64,000 nt of DNA from Eopsaltria australis (lineage: Eukaryota; Chordata; Aves; Passeriformes; Petroicidae), in the NCBI GenBank assembly GCA_034509425.1, contig JAVTVJ010000069.1:992001-1056000 (forward strand), read 5' to 3'. Numbering within the stretch: position 1 is the stretch's first letter; every line of letters begins with the position of its first letter. The translations under genes and the position numbers were made by a program. The notes beneath the pieces were generated by a model. That model searched no databases. It was given only the letters and a program-made list of their open reading frames with translations, and was not told where the DNA came from. Of the stretch, positions 27,988 to 38,968 are shown piece by piece.

Positions 27988-28476
27988 AGCAGCATCTCTT
28001 TTTGCCGCTGCCCACACACCTGTGCTGTCAGACATCAATACGGACGGGCCTGTTCCCACTGCTTCACTGTTTCCCTCAAGTTCCATGGCTTGATCTGCCA
28101 GCGGCAGCCATTGGGACATTGGCAGAGGGACGAGGTTGGGCTGTCGTCTGACACTGGTAATTACAGAAAGCCGAGAGGGATAAGGTCAGCACCGCGCCCT
28201 GAAAGAAGGCTAGAGAACGACGTCTACAAGAATTAAAACCCCGAAGTACCACCCTCCACACCCACCGACGCAGCCCTGCCCACCCCTGAGGGAGGAAGGG
28301 GAGACGCCATCCCCTTGCTCGGTGGGCGGGACAATCAATGAACCCAATCAGAGAGAGGCCTCCGGTCACTCTTATCCAGTAGCCAGCTTTGCCGGGCCCT
28401 CGGGGCGGAGCCGCGCACTGGGTGTGGGGCTGAGCGCCACGTTTGTTCCTGGCGGGGGGCGCTGCCCTCACGCACC

Positions 28477-28521
28477 ATGGCTGCCCGCGGCGGGCTACAA
28501 ACATGGGGGGAGAGGGGGTGA
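28477..28521 (+). other. Short upstream reading frame, 14 codons
   Basis: An ATG in an ideal context (GCACCATGG) opens a 14-codon frame ending with TGA at 28519-28521. It would be a uORF if transcription of SKAP2 begins upstream of 28477. It is irrelevant if transcription starts at or downstream of the GC-box array. The sequence alone does not fix the start site. Confidence 0.3.
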
Positions 28522-28553
28522 GGAGCATGCGCGGCGCCGGGGCGCGGAGGAAC

Positions 28554-28675
28554 GGGAAGCCCCGCCCCGGTAGCGGGAAGCCCCGCCCAGTGCAGCGAAG
28601 CCCCGCCCCCGAGGCGCGAAGCTCCGCCTCCCTGGCGGGAAGCCCCGCCCCGATACTGATCAGCCCCGCCCCCCC
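28554..28675 (+). repeat. Six GC boxes in a 20-21 bp tandem array
   Basis: A degenerate tandem repeat with unit close to GCGGGAAGCCCCGCCCC. The central G of the CCGCC core falls at 28564, 28585, 28605, 28626, 28647 and 28668, that is spacings of 21, 20, 21, 21 and 21 bp. The fourth unit is degenerate (CTCCGCCTC). Each core is an Sp1/KLF-type GC box, and the period is two helical turns, so all six boxes would face the same side of the DNA. The array ends about 125 bp before the SKAP2 ATG, so it is probably core promoter rather than coding. Confidence 0.85.
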
Positions 28676-28799
28676 GGGGCTCGCGGCCGTGCCGCTGCGG
28701 GCGGGGGGCGTGGCCTCCGCTTCCTCCCCGCGGGGCCGGGGCCGGGCCGCTCCGAGCCCCGCCCGCCCGGTGTCCCCGGCCGCCCCCGCCGCCCGCACC

Positions 28800-28848
28800 A
28801 TGTCCGACGCTGCCGGCGTCCCCGAGGACGTCTGCAACCTCTTGGCAG
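28800..28848 (+). CDS. SKAP2: SKAP2 coding exon 1 (residues 1-16 plus 1 nt)
   Basis: First coding exon, inside the CpG island. It reads MSDAAGVPEDVCNLLA plus the first base of D17 and ends at a clean donor (CAG|gtgagg). The P-E-x-x-x-x-LL-A segment matches the start of the SKAP dimerisation domain (human P-E-E-I-R-N-L-L-A). I chose this ATG because it has a good context (A at -3, GCACC before it) and gives an N-terminus of family-like length. The reading frame is open upstream to about 28443, with in-frame ATGs at 28503 and 28527, but that stretch is translated GC-box repeat and looks like promoter or 5' UTR. The N-terminus is some 6 residues shorter than the human protein. Confidence 0.9.
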
Positions 28849-28877
28849 GTGAGGGCAGGAGGGAGGGTTTCCTTTCC

Positions 28878-28925
28878 GGGGGGCGGGCGGAGGGGAGGCC
28901 GAGGGGGGCGGGCCGGTGGGGGTGT
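28878..28925 (+). other. G-quadruplex-prone G-rich stretch at the start of intron 1
   Basis: Starting about 30 nt after the exon 1 donor, the sense strand carries at least six runs of three or more G, separated by loops of 1-7 nt. It satisfies the usual G4 pattern in both the DNA and the nascent transcript. Confidence 0.6.
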
Positions 28926-30774
28926 GACGCGCTGGGGGAGCCGGGGCGTGCGGGGGCAGCAGCCCCTGGAGCCGCGGCCGTGGCGGAGCGCTCCTCGGCG
29001 AGCGCTGTGCGATCGCTTCCCGTGCACGGGTTCGGGGCTTTTCTGCCTCCCATCCCCCCAGTTCCTCCTCCCCAGCTACTTCCTCCCCCGTGCCCGTCCG
29101 TGGGAAGCCGCAGCGCTCCGGCTCGCTTCCCTGTGGGAGGAAGGAGCGGGCCGGCCCCCCCTCCCGCCTGGGTGCCCGCAGCCCCTGTCTGCTCCCGGGA
29201 GCGGACACCTCCTCCCCGCCGGGCGCGTTCGGGGGCTGCGGACGCCCAGCCTGGGTGAGTGGTTCGAGGGCTCCCGGGGATGCCCGTGCGGGGTGTGTGA
29301 CCGCCGAGCCGTCCGGGGGAAGTCTCTGCCCTCGGGCTGTGCCGGCAGTGCCGACTGCCCACATCAGCCGAAAAAAAGTAATGAACTTCCCCGCTGAACA
29401 GCTGAGGAGCGGACGAAAGGGTTGCTGAATTGCTGGCGTGTTGTCGTATCAGTCACACACCTCTGACAGTGACTGTCCGCGCTCTCAGAATGCGTTGGAG
29501 CGTATGAATAGGATGATTTCTCACCATGAAAGGTTATAGTGTTAGTACAGAGTTCCGGATACGGGTTGTTATCTTGTACCTTTAATAGCTCGTATTTAAT
29601 TTTTTTCGTTTTTTGTTAGAATAAATTGTATACTTAAAGGTTGGCTTTTCTTGTATCTTTATCAAAAAGTTTGCTGTCCTGAAACCATTTTAATTTCAAG
29701 GGGTCTCTTTTGAGAACTTTGTTTCTGCCACAGGCACTTGTGTAGCTCTGACTTTGCCATTCAAATTACCCATGCTTTTTGAAATCTTCCTTGTGATGCC
29801 AATCACTCAATTACATGGCTGGGCACCTGCTAGAGTCTAGTGCAACTCATCACCTTCACAGTCTATTCATTTTTTAACACTTCGATTGTAAGAGCTAATG
29901 CTTGAAACAAATTGCTCTCACCACATCTCATCTTCTGCCAACTCTCTTAAGTGTTTCCTAACTGCAGTTTCTAACTATGTTACTTGCATATCATACCATC
30001 TGTAGTTAAAATTTGCATGGAAGGCCACCAGAAAAAAAAAAAAGGGAAAGCTTCTCATGATTTCATATGATGGAATAGGTTCTTAATAAATTAGAAAAAA
30101 TAAATATTACCCTTAGAGAGTTTTTCTAAATCCAGGCATTTTCTGTGGCAATACTGCATTCTGGAACTCATGGTCAGATGTGGAGCACGTATGTTTGTTT
30201 TGTTGCTAGTTTCATTGAGTGAAGCTCATCTTGAAACTCCTCAATGTTCTAAGTGCTTTGAAACTTTTTTTGAGGGGAAGGATGTGATGCAGATGGGATC
30301 ATTTGAGATTGTGATTTCTTTCTCAGTCATGCTACCTCATTTACACAACTTGTCCTTCCTTCTTTCTCCTCATCTTTATCCAGAATGCCATGCAAAGAGA
30401 GACACAAAAGTTTGTATTTTGAAGTGAAACCATGAATACCTGTTTTTCCTCAAGAGGGTTGTGTGTATGTACTTTCAGAGTTGCTATGAACAGTAGCCTA
30501 ACTTATATATAGGTATCTAATGAGCAGTTCTTTCACTGATATGTGTAGGATCTGACAATCTTTTATGTAGGCTTCTGCTTTTTTTTGCTCAAACTATTCC
30601 TGTAGTGAAGATATATGGTAATGGAGGAGGGAAGGGAGCTCTAATATCTTTACTATTTATTAAGCAACTGTTGCACAATACAAAGACACAGTTAGTAGAT
30701 AGTTATTAATTTCTGCATGCTCTTCTTCGAGGGTGCTTCTTAATGTATTATTTTAATGGCTCACAGTTATTCAT

Positions 30775-30925
30775 CCAGTACCCCTTTGAGATGAGGGAAT
30801 ATTGTTTTCCCATCGCCAAAATTAGTGTAATAAACAAGATGTGATTGGGATTGCAAAAAATAATCAATGGTGGAACAGAATTAGAGTTCAAATTCACCTG
30901 CTTCCATACTGCGCTGGTTTCTCCA
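30775..30925 (-). mobile_element. Ancient MIR-like (CORE) SINE fragment
   Basis: The string CCCTTTGAGATGAGGGAATA then TTGTTTTCCCAT lines up with the reversed MIR sequence for the 'tatccccat' region. It is followed by GTGATTGGG (MIR GTGACTTGCCC), GGTGGAACAGAATTAGAGTT and CACCTGCTTCCATACTGCGC, matching the MIR 'ggcagagccaggattcgaacccagg' part and beyond. It is heavily diverged, as expected for an amniote-age SINE. It lies in intron 1. Confidence 0.55.
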
Positions 30926-33900
30926 GATAATATTATGAGTTGGATGTCTATGTTTAGTGGCTATTACAAGTGCCAGGCACTTCTTCATATCAGGTTCAGT
31001 TGAGAACGTGCAGCTAATGGCTGGTGACAAGCACCGTATTTTAGCCTGATGTTCATAGCAGAGAGGCTCTCACAGGTGCAAAATCTCATAAATACTCTGC
31101 TCTTCCGCTCTTCCTCCTTTTTGTGGCCTTTTTGCCTATGATTTCCAACTTCTTCAGCAAGTGGAGGAATGATCATATGGATTTCCTTATCCCTGCTTAC
31201 CCTTGATTGATGGTTGGAGTACATCCACCCACCATGCTGAACAAGTAGGGGTCCTACTGGAAAACACACTAAGTGCTCCTGTAGTTAAACATGGCGATAA
31301 TGGGAATAAACACACCAGGGGATGACTTAAAGTTGCACAGGAAATTTTCCAACTTGTGAGTGCTTTGCTTTGAACCTAAACAATATTATATCTTTAACAC
31401 AAAAACAAATTCTGTCACACATGCTGGCAGGGTCATTACAGTTGCATATCAGTGGCGCTGAAATGTTCCAGGCAGAAGCACAGCTTGAGCTCAGGGCTAA
31501 CTGCATTAGTTGGAAACAGGAGGAAGCTGTTTCTGTAAAGTTGAAGGGGAAAGGTCAGTGTGGCAATAGACGTATTGCACAGGATTATTGGGGTTGCACA
31601 ATCCCATCCTGTCTTCTCTGACTTGAACAAGTGGTAGGAGGGAAGCACTGGAGACAGAAACAGGGTCCTGTGGTCATGAGTTGAACTCCTGGTAGGAGGA
31701 GAAATTTTGTTGCTCTCTTACCGCCTTCTTCACACCTTGGGGGTGTGTGGTAGGGTATGTAACTTCTTCATTCCCCATCCATGTCCCTGCACTTACAGAT
31801 GATGCTTGAGACAGTGGAATTTAGTGAAGGAAGACCAGCCCTGCTCTGCCTTTTCTTCTTTTGAAAAGGCATCCTCTGTTGTGCTTATGTGATATTTTTG
31901 TGGGTGTTTGACAAAGTGGAGTGTTACTCTGTTTTTTGTTTTTGTCCCCTCAAGTTATTGCTGGTTACATGGTTTGTTGGAGGCCTGCTCATTTCTATTT
32001 TTCCTTACTAAGTTTTGGCTCGTACATAGCTGAGAAGGAGTTAGGAGGCTGCTTCTTCCCCCAAAGGCATATTATTTCTTCTCTAATGTATACCAGACTA
32101 GTTGCTTTAGTCATCTTGATTGGAAAAAAATTCTTGAATTTTTTTCAGTAATAAAGATTTAGTTGGAGGTAAGACTTTTTTATTTTTTCACAGTTTTTGA
32201 TGGTATTATGATCATTAGATATGATAATTTACGTTTTTTTCCCTGTTCATGACACCTGTGACTATAGTATGGGTGCTATTGGTTTGTCTTTTGTTCAGCT
32301 TTCCTTTCATACTTGGCAGTATTTCTTGTTTGAATCTTCTGTATTTGTATTTTAAAAGTTACAAATACTTTTGCTGTGAAAATAGGATAAAATTTTCTCT
32401 AGTGTATGTGGAACCTTATATCCCATCCTAATACTATTTTCCTTGTTCTATTAAACAAAACCCCAAATCAAAACAGAAACCAGTGTTCTTACCCTAAAGA
32501 TCATTCTACTCAGGTATTATTCTATTTGTTTAAATGCTTAGTTATATTGTCCAAATCACCTTTTTCTGTGTAGTTCCTCTTATTCTTTTCTTCAAACTAA
32601 TACTGTTTACCTACTTGTTTAATTGTATCTTGGAAGTAGCTTGCAGAAAAGGGCAAGGCAAGAAAACTAGAAGACATTGGAACCAGTGCATGAGTTGCTT
32701 ACCTTTTATTTTTGGACTGTGCTGGTTATATTTACCCCTGATCCCCCAAAAATGAAATGTCCATTTTCATCTTCCATGTCAGCTTTTCCTGGACTTGCTC
32801 CTTACATGCCTGTCCTAGAAAAAGCCTTCTGGGTACAGTGTAGGTCTTCTTCATTGATTGCTTCAAATTTAAAAGGATACTGTTGCTTAAAACTTTACTC
32901 TTTTTTTAAAGTATCATTTCCATGTTTCCAAGGCTTTAACAAATGCCAGTTCTTGCTGAGGAATCCATCTGTACAAGATAAACCAGGCTGATTACTGTAG
33001 ACATTTTTTAAGTAGACAATTATTTACAGCTTTGGTAGTATGTATGTATTTCAATAGTAATGGAATAAGATTAGAAACAGTGAGGTGAAAAAAATGCACA
33101 GAGGGATTCCTGGTAAGAAATAACCTCCAGTGATTTGAAACATAGTTCAATTGTCTCTGCCATAAATTTGGGAATAAGTGTCATATATGGGTGATAAAAA
33201 TGGCATAGGCTATTTTTTATATACTCATTATTCACTTAGTTTGTCTTTTTCAATTAACATGGAGTCTATCTTTCTCATCTGACTGGGTTTACGTTTCTTT
33301 CATAATCATATGTCAACAAACCACAATAGACACAGCATAATGTGGCATACAGTGTAAATCTTTAGGTTAATCCTTAACATTTTTTATTATAGTTCATTTG
33401 GAATCACTTTGTAACTTGATCATGATTTGTACTGGTGTGGTTTTTTCATTATATGCTTAATATGTTACAGCTTCATCTTTTCTCACCTCTTTAATAGAGA
33501 GAGAGGATGCTCAACTACTCAGCCAATGAGATTAGAGATAGATATATAGCTATATATAGTCCTTGATAATTTTTCCTTTTTAATCTTTTAAAAGAGATGC
33601 CTTATCTATTTGCTTCATTTGAAGAGTCTTAGCAGTTTGTGTATACTTATACTGCTTTTAAAATCACTAATAGAGCTCTTGAGCATCAACATTTTTCATG
33701 ATACTTACTTTGTATGCATCAACACAGCAACATAACCTTGGTTCTGGGGATTTAAGGTACAGCAGTTTTTAAAGGCAGTCCTTTCCAGGACTTTGCACTA
33801 AAAGGAATGCTCACCTTCTTGTTAGGTTGAATAAATGTGGTATTTTTAGACATCTTGAAGTTCAGTCACTTTTATTTTACATCATGAGTTCTGTTTCTGA

Positions 33901-36900
33901 TTAAGTGTATATATATTTAAAAGGCAGTGTAACAAACTCTGGAGAGAGACTTTAAAATATACTTGCGAAGTCAGGGGAAGAGCAAAAGCAAAATCCTCAA
34001 ATATTTCTTTATTTAAGAGAATAGGCAGTGACACATATTGCTTGATAGCTTATTTTCAGACTTGTTCCCTATTAACGACTCGCATGAAAACTTTGAAATC
34101 AAATTAATTAATTGCTTTCTGACGCCAGGCTGTGTAAAGCTGAAAGATACATGGCAGACTGTTTAATACTGGTCACCTTTGGACCAGTGTGTGTGGTATG
34201 TGTGTAATAAATGTGCGTAGCTTGCAGCTATCTCCCAAAATTCTCTGGCTTGCCGTCCCGAATTCTGTGGCTGGCAGCTGGCTGCTGGCTCTCTTGGTCC
34301 TTGAGTCGGAGGAGACAAAATGCTGGTGGTTGGCGGAATTGTTCTGCTGAGCTGCTGTTGCCTTCTTGTGTGAGTGGCAGTACAACTGCCGGGTTATCCA
34401 TGCAGGTGTCCCTGGTCATACGATGGATGTGTGTCCAGCCTCCAAGGGCCTGCGTTCTCCTTGGGCCATGGAGGCGGAGCTGCCTGCCCTGCCTTGTGTG
34501 TGGAAACACTCCTATCTCACTGCCACTTCCTGAGTCTTCTCTTGTCGTTTGAATGGTGTCAACTCACCACTTGATGTGTCCATGATGGAGTGATTAACTT
34601 CTTGATAATGTGATTGGATAACATTTTGGTTATCTGCTGGAGGAGGGAACAAAGAACAACCCAGCACATACTGCCTCTGTGGGAATCTGCTTGGCCCTCC
34701 CTGACACAAAATTGAGGTAGTTCTGTCCTAAGTGTGTTTGTTTATTAAGTGTGACTTACGTTTACAATATTAAATCCTGTAAACAACAAATGTGCTATGA
34801 CTTGTTATGCTTAGCACTCTTTAACACAGCTAGCTTTGGGCTAGAAATTTACAATATTCTTGAAAAATTCCATCTGTGTGGTTTCAGCCTTCATTACGGA
34901 AAATAGCTCCAAAGTCTTTAAAACAATTAAAATCTTGCAGTGTTGTCTATTTATAATCATTGAAGTAAAGAGAACTATAAAGTGTTTTAACAATGAAATG
35001 CAAAATAAATGTTAGCTTTCCTCCTTGTAAAAGGACTGTAGATGAGAATGAAATGAAAATGACTTTTAGCTTTTGACTGTTCTGTGAACTGGCATTTAAG
35101 TTTTGAACTGTACGAGCTGGTTGAAGTGTACAGAGTTAGACTGAGGTGTGACTTCCCTTTTCTGTCAGTTTGTAACCTGTATTGGCAGAGCAATTTGTGA
35201 GTGAATTGTATCAATTGGATCTTTCAGTTTGCTAGCTTTTGGTTCCTGCAGGCAAAGAATTTCTCTGGGGTACGGTGCAAACAAATTTAACATCACAAGC
35301 TTTAAGAAACAGGGCAACCAGTATTTAAGCTATCAAGCAGTCTAACACACAAGCTTAAGAAAAGAGATGTAAATAGGTTTCTACAGTATATTTTTCTTTG
35401 TTTTTTTTTTATTTGTTTTAATGTTTTTAAAATTTTTTTTCCATTTTTGTGTTTTCAGTGGGAACAGCTAAATGTCTGCAATGTGTGATACTAAATATCT
35501 GCTCAGTTTGTTAGGAACAATTTATGGAAATATGTAATTTGATTCTTTTTACTCTGGGGTAACTGATTAGTTAATGTGCTTTTAGACCAGAAATCTGTTC
35601 AAAGAGGTTTTCTTTTTCAGTTTATCTTTTATTCCTTTTTAAATTCCTCAATGGATTGGCTGCTGCTGAAGCATGAAACAGGTCTACACTCAAGTGCTTG
35701 TGACTAATAGTTTTGTTTTCTGAGTAGCATTAAACTAATACAGGAGAGACCAAGTTGTGGATCATCCTGGAGAGGGGAGAGCAAGTAAGTGACTAGAATA
35801 GTGGTGAGAAATGGATAAATTTTGCTGCTTCGCTTTGAAGTTTACTGTATGAAACTTGGATCTGTCATACTGAAGTCCCAAGTTCTGTTGTAATTCCTAG
35901 GTAAATCACTTCATGGAAGGTCAGAGAAATTACAGGAACATATCCTTATGTTAAGGCAGTCCATATTCCTCCACAGTGTGGAAGTACAGGAAGTGAAGAG
36001 ATAATCATGACTTAGAAGACTTGCTGGCTTCTTGTCCAGAGAAGCTTAGGATGTCACTCATCTTGTGCATCTGGTACATCCTGGACGGATTTACAACGGT
36101 GAATTAGAACAAGATATATAATGTACTGTGGAATTGTGGGTAGATAAGAAAAGTCTATGATGCAATAAAATGTAATTTGCAAGTAAACTGCTTCTTTAGC
36201 ATCATGTGTATGTCAGGTCTGTCTTCATATTTTGGGGTTGTGATGAATCAAGCCATATGGTATCTCTGGACATATGGAAGTAATAGTGTTTCATGATGGC
36301 AACAGTGCACCCTGACTGTGGGCACACCTAAGCTCAGAGAACTTGTTTCAAAGACTCACATGAGAGGGAAGCCATCCCAGGGATGTCTTCTGTAACTGCT
36401 GCTGTGTAGAAATGACAACTTGGATGTGCTTGCTCTTTCTGCCTCTCTGTCCTCCAACTCTGCTTATACTGAGAGCAAATGGAGCATCTTCTTCTGCCCT
36501 GTCCTTCAGTGGTTGAAATTTCTTTATTATTTCTGCTTTTGAAGTCCAAGGTTTTCTGGAAAAGAAAAAATCTATCAGCAATGTAGCTAGTCCTCAAATT
36601 TTTGTATCTACAGTGTATTTTAAGCCAGAAGTAGTAATCCTTGTTTATAATAATCAACTTGGTTTCTTTTCCCCATATACTCCTTAATTGTGTTATTTCA
36701 ACGTTTGTATTTGACTAAAGCTTTGACAGTCCGTCATAATCTGAGATGGCAGAATTCTTATCTGGGTTGAGCTTTTCCAAGAAGTAAAGAAGCCCACTGA
36801 GTTTAAATGAAGACTTCTGAATCCAAGTTTTGTGATTAATTAGTGTCCAAAGGTTACTGTGCAAGTATTGCTCCTGATTTATAAACATAACTAATTCCTG

Positions 36901-38862
36901 TAAAGTTTTGCATATTGGTGCCTAGGTAGAACTTTGAAGCTGCTACCTAATTTTTAAAATAAATATATAAAAGTGTGGAAAAATAAATATTTAATCAGGC
37001 TGTCCCTTACAAGTGAAAGCTCATTTTATATTGGAAAATCCTGTTAGGTTTCATTGAGAGAAAAACTGTTGATGGTTTTGATTTTTATTCTGAATAGTAA
37101 AAGTATCAGTTTTTTGACCTTAGTTTTGTAGTTGCTCAATGTCATTGGATTCTGTGGGTTCTCATCTGCCATCTTGATTGGCAGTTCCAAGCATTGTAAT
37201 TTACGCAGATGTGTACTTTTTCTATGGGTTTGGAAAAAATCTTTGTAGGAATTCTTGGTGTACAGCATGGAGGCTGTTGGGGGTATGTCTGGAGGATTCA
37301 TTAATACCTGTTAAGTGCCTTTCCTTCTGTCCTTTTAAAGAAGGAATGCCACAGAACTGAGTGAAGGTCTCCCTCATTCAGGATTGCTTTGGAAAATGTA
37401 ATGGGGAAGATTCTCTGTCTTGTATAGAGGAGGATCAATATAATTCTTCATAACTCTAAAGTAACTGTGAAAAATGAATGTTTTTGCCACACTCTGTTAG
37501 GACAGTAATCTAAACATCTAAATAATAACCTAGTGAATTATTTATAAAGAAAAACATCTTTGTAATAGCCGTGCTAGTATTCTTAAAGTGTAACTTCTGT
37601 CTTGTTTTCCTGCAGCCTGTAATACAAAGTGTGGTATGTTTCTGTTTTATAAAGAAAAAAATAGGCAATTAAGTTTTTAATTTAGGAAACCTGCATTAAA
37701 TATTCATGTAAACTTTTGCATGCAGACAGTTGAGTACTTAATTTGCTGTTATTTATGTCTCTGTATTAAAATGGAATGTCTCATCTGATTGGAAAAGTTA
37801 GAGGATTGAAATGGTACTATCCAAATGCATTTGCATCTATACAGAGTGAGCCAAGGTATGTGTCTGTGTGTGTGTGTATGGGGGTGGGCAGGCCCTGTGA
37901 GAAGGTGTTTTGTTACTTACAAATGCTTTCTCTTATTCGATGAGCAAGTGTTACCTGTACAGGTGAGACATGTATGTTAACAAGCAGGATTTTTGGTTGT
38001 ACTTCTCCTTTTCTGTTTTTGGGATTGGTAACTCTAAGAAACTTTTAGAGTTGTTTTTTGCTATTGCTTCGTTAATCAAGAAAACATACTACTGGGGGAA
38101 TTAACACTCTAACAAATTCAATACACTGCGTTCTTTTTATCCTATGGAATGGATATTTGCTATATTAAAATAACTGTGGTAACTTTAATGGAATGCTTTG
38201 TTTCTACTGTATAAAAGTATCATCTGAGTAAGAATTAAAACTTACAGTGCAGGCTAGAGCCTTAGTTTGTGAATTTGCAAGTGCAGGTGTGCTTAATTTC
38301 AAGTACACTGTTGAGCTTGACTCTTTTGATATGGTTATTGTGCCTACCTAATTGTTTTCAGGATTGCTTTGAGTATGAATCTTTAGTCAGTCAGTGATTT
38401 CAGAGGCATTGTGAGAACACTTGAAAATACTGTAACCAGTAAGTGAGCTATATTAGTATCTGGGTAAGTGTTACTGCTGAAATAATAAATTACACAACCA
38501 TCTTTGGAACTTGAACTTCTGAAATAACATGACAGTAATATATGCATAAAGGCTATTTCCATGTTTTAGCTTTGTCTTTTACTTTAAGTGATGGAAAGTA
38601 ATTGTTATAGGACTGCAATTTATTAGAACTTACGTAGCATAATTAAGTGTGCAAGAATCAAATGTCACCATAGGATTTGCTGTGCTAAGCATAAGTAGCT
38701 AGAGAACAAATGTATCCCATTTAGAATCTAAAATGTCTGTTAATTATGCTGTGAGTAGGGCTGAAAATTTTCTTAATTTTTTTCACAGTAGTACCAGGAC
38801 AAACTCATTACAGCAGTATTTTGTCTTTTTTTGAGGTGTATTTATTTTTCTTCTTTATTTAG

Positions 38863-38968
38863 ATGTTGAAACATTTGTTTCCCAAACACTAAAAGGAGAA
38901 AATCTATCCAAGAAAGCAAAAGAAAGAAGGGAAGCTCTTCTTAAGAAGATAAAGGATATTAAGGCAAG
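38863..38968 (+). CDS. SKAP2: SKAP2 coding exon 2 (residues 17-51, dimerisation helices)
   Basis: 106-nt exon with acceptor TTTATTTAG| and donor AAG|gtaagt. It completes D17 and encodes VETFVSQTLKGENLSKK followed by a basic helix rich in K, R and E, ending KKIKDIKA. This is the core of the SKAP dimerisation domain, which in the mouse SKAP-HOM structure forms an intermolecular helical bundle. The sequence is near-identical to mammalian SKAP2 over LKGENLSKKAKE. SKAP1 has a clearly different sequence here (ENLS shared but not KKAKE). The exon leaves two bases that join exon 3 to make S52. It is the strongest single piece of evidence for the gene identity. Confidence 0.95.

Larger units (their letters stand above)
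28170..29420. promoter_or_regulatory. CpG island over the SKAP2 promoter, exon 1 and start of intron 1
   Basis: GC content and CpG density rise sharply here against AT-rich surroundings, peaking at 28500-29000. There is no TATA box near the start codon. The island carries GC boxes (28321-28330 and the array at 28554-28675), a CCAAT box (CCAATCA 28344-28350), inverted CCAAT motifs just before it (CCATTGG 28108-28114, CATTGG near 28118) and an ETS-type GAGGAAGC on the minus strand at about 28719-28726, which would fit blood-cell expression of SKAP2. The high GC content makes stops rare, so long meaningless open frames occur on both strands. Confidence 0.9.
28849..38862 (+). other. SKAP2: SKAP2 intron 1
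   Basis: About 10 kb. The first 570 bp belong to the CpG island. The rest is AT-rich, with a MIR-like SINE at 30775-30925, a short TG tract near 37858-37880 and a moderately GC-rich unrecognised stretch at 34200-34710. No other exon was recognised. Confidence 0.85.

Noticed and set aside
28448..28464. Second CTCF-like motif (GGCGGGGGGCGCTG) in the SKAP2 promoter
   Set aside because: About three mismatches to the core consensus, in GC-rich DNA where such matches are expected by chance.
28076..29362. Very long minus-strand open frame (428 codons) and a second one at 28335-29027
   Set aside because: They lie within the CpG island, where stops are rare. Composition is P/G/A/R low complexity, there is no domain, and they are antisense to the verified SKAP2 exon 1.
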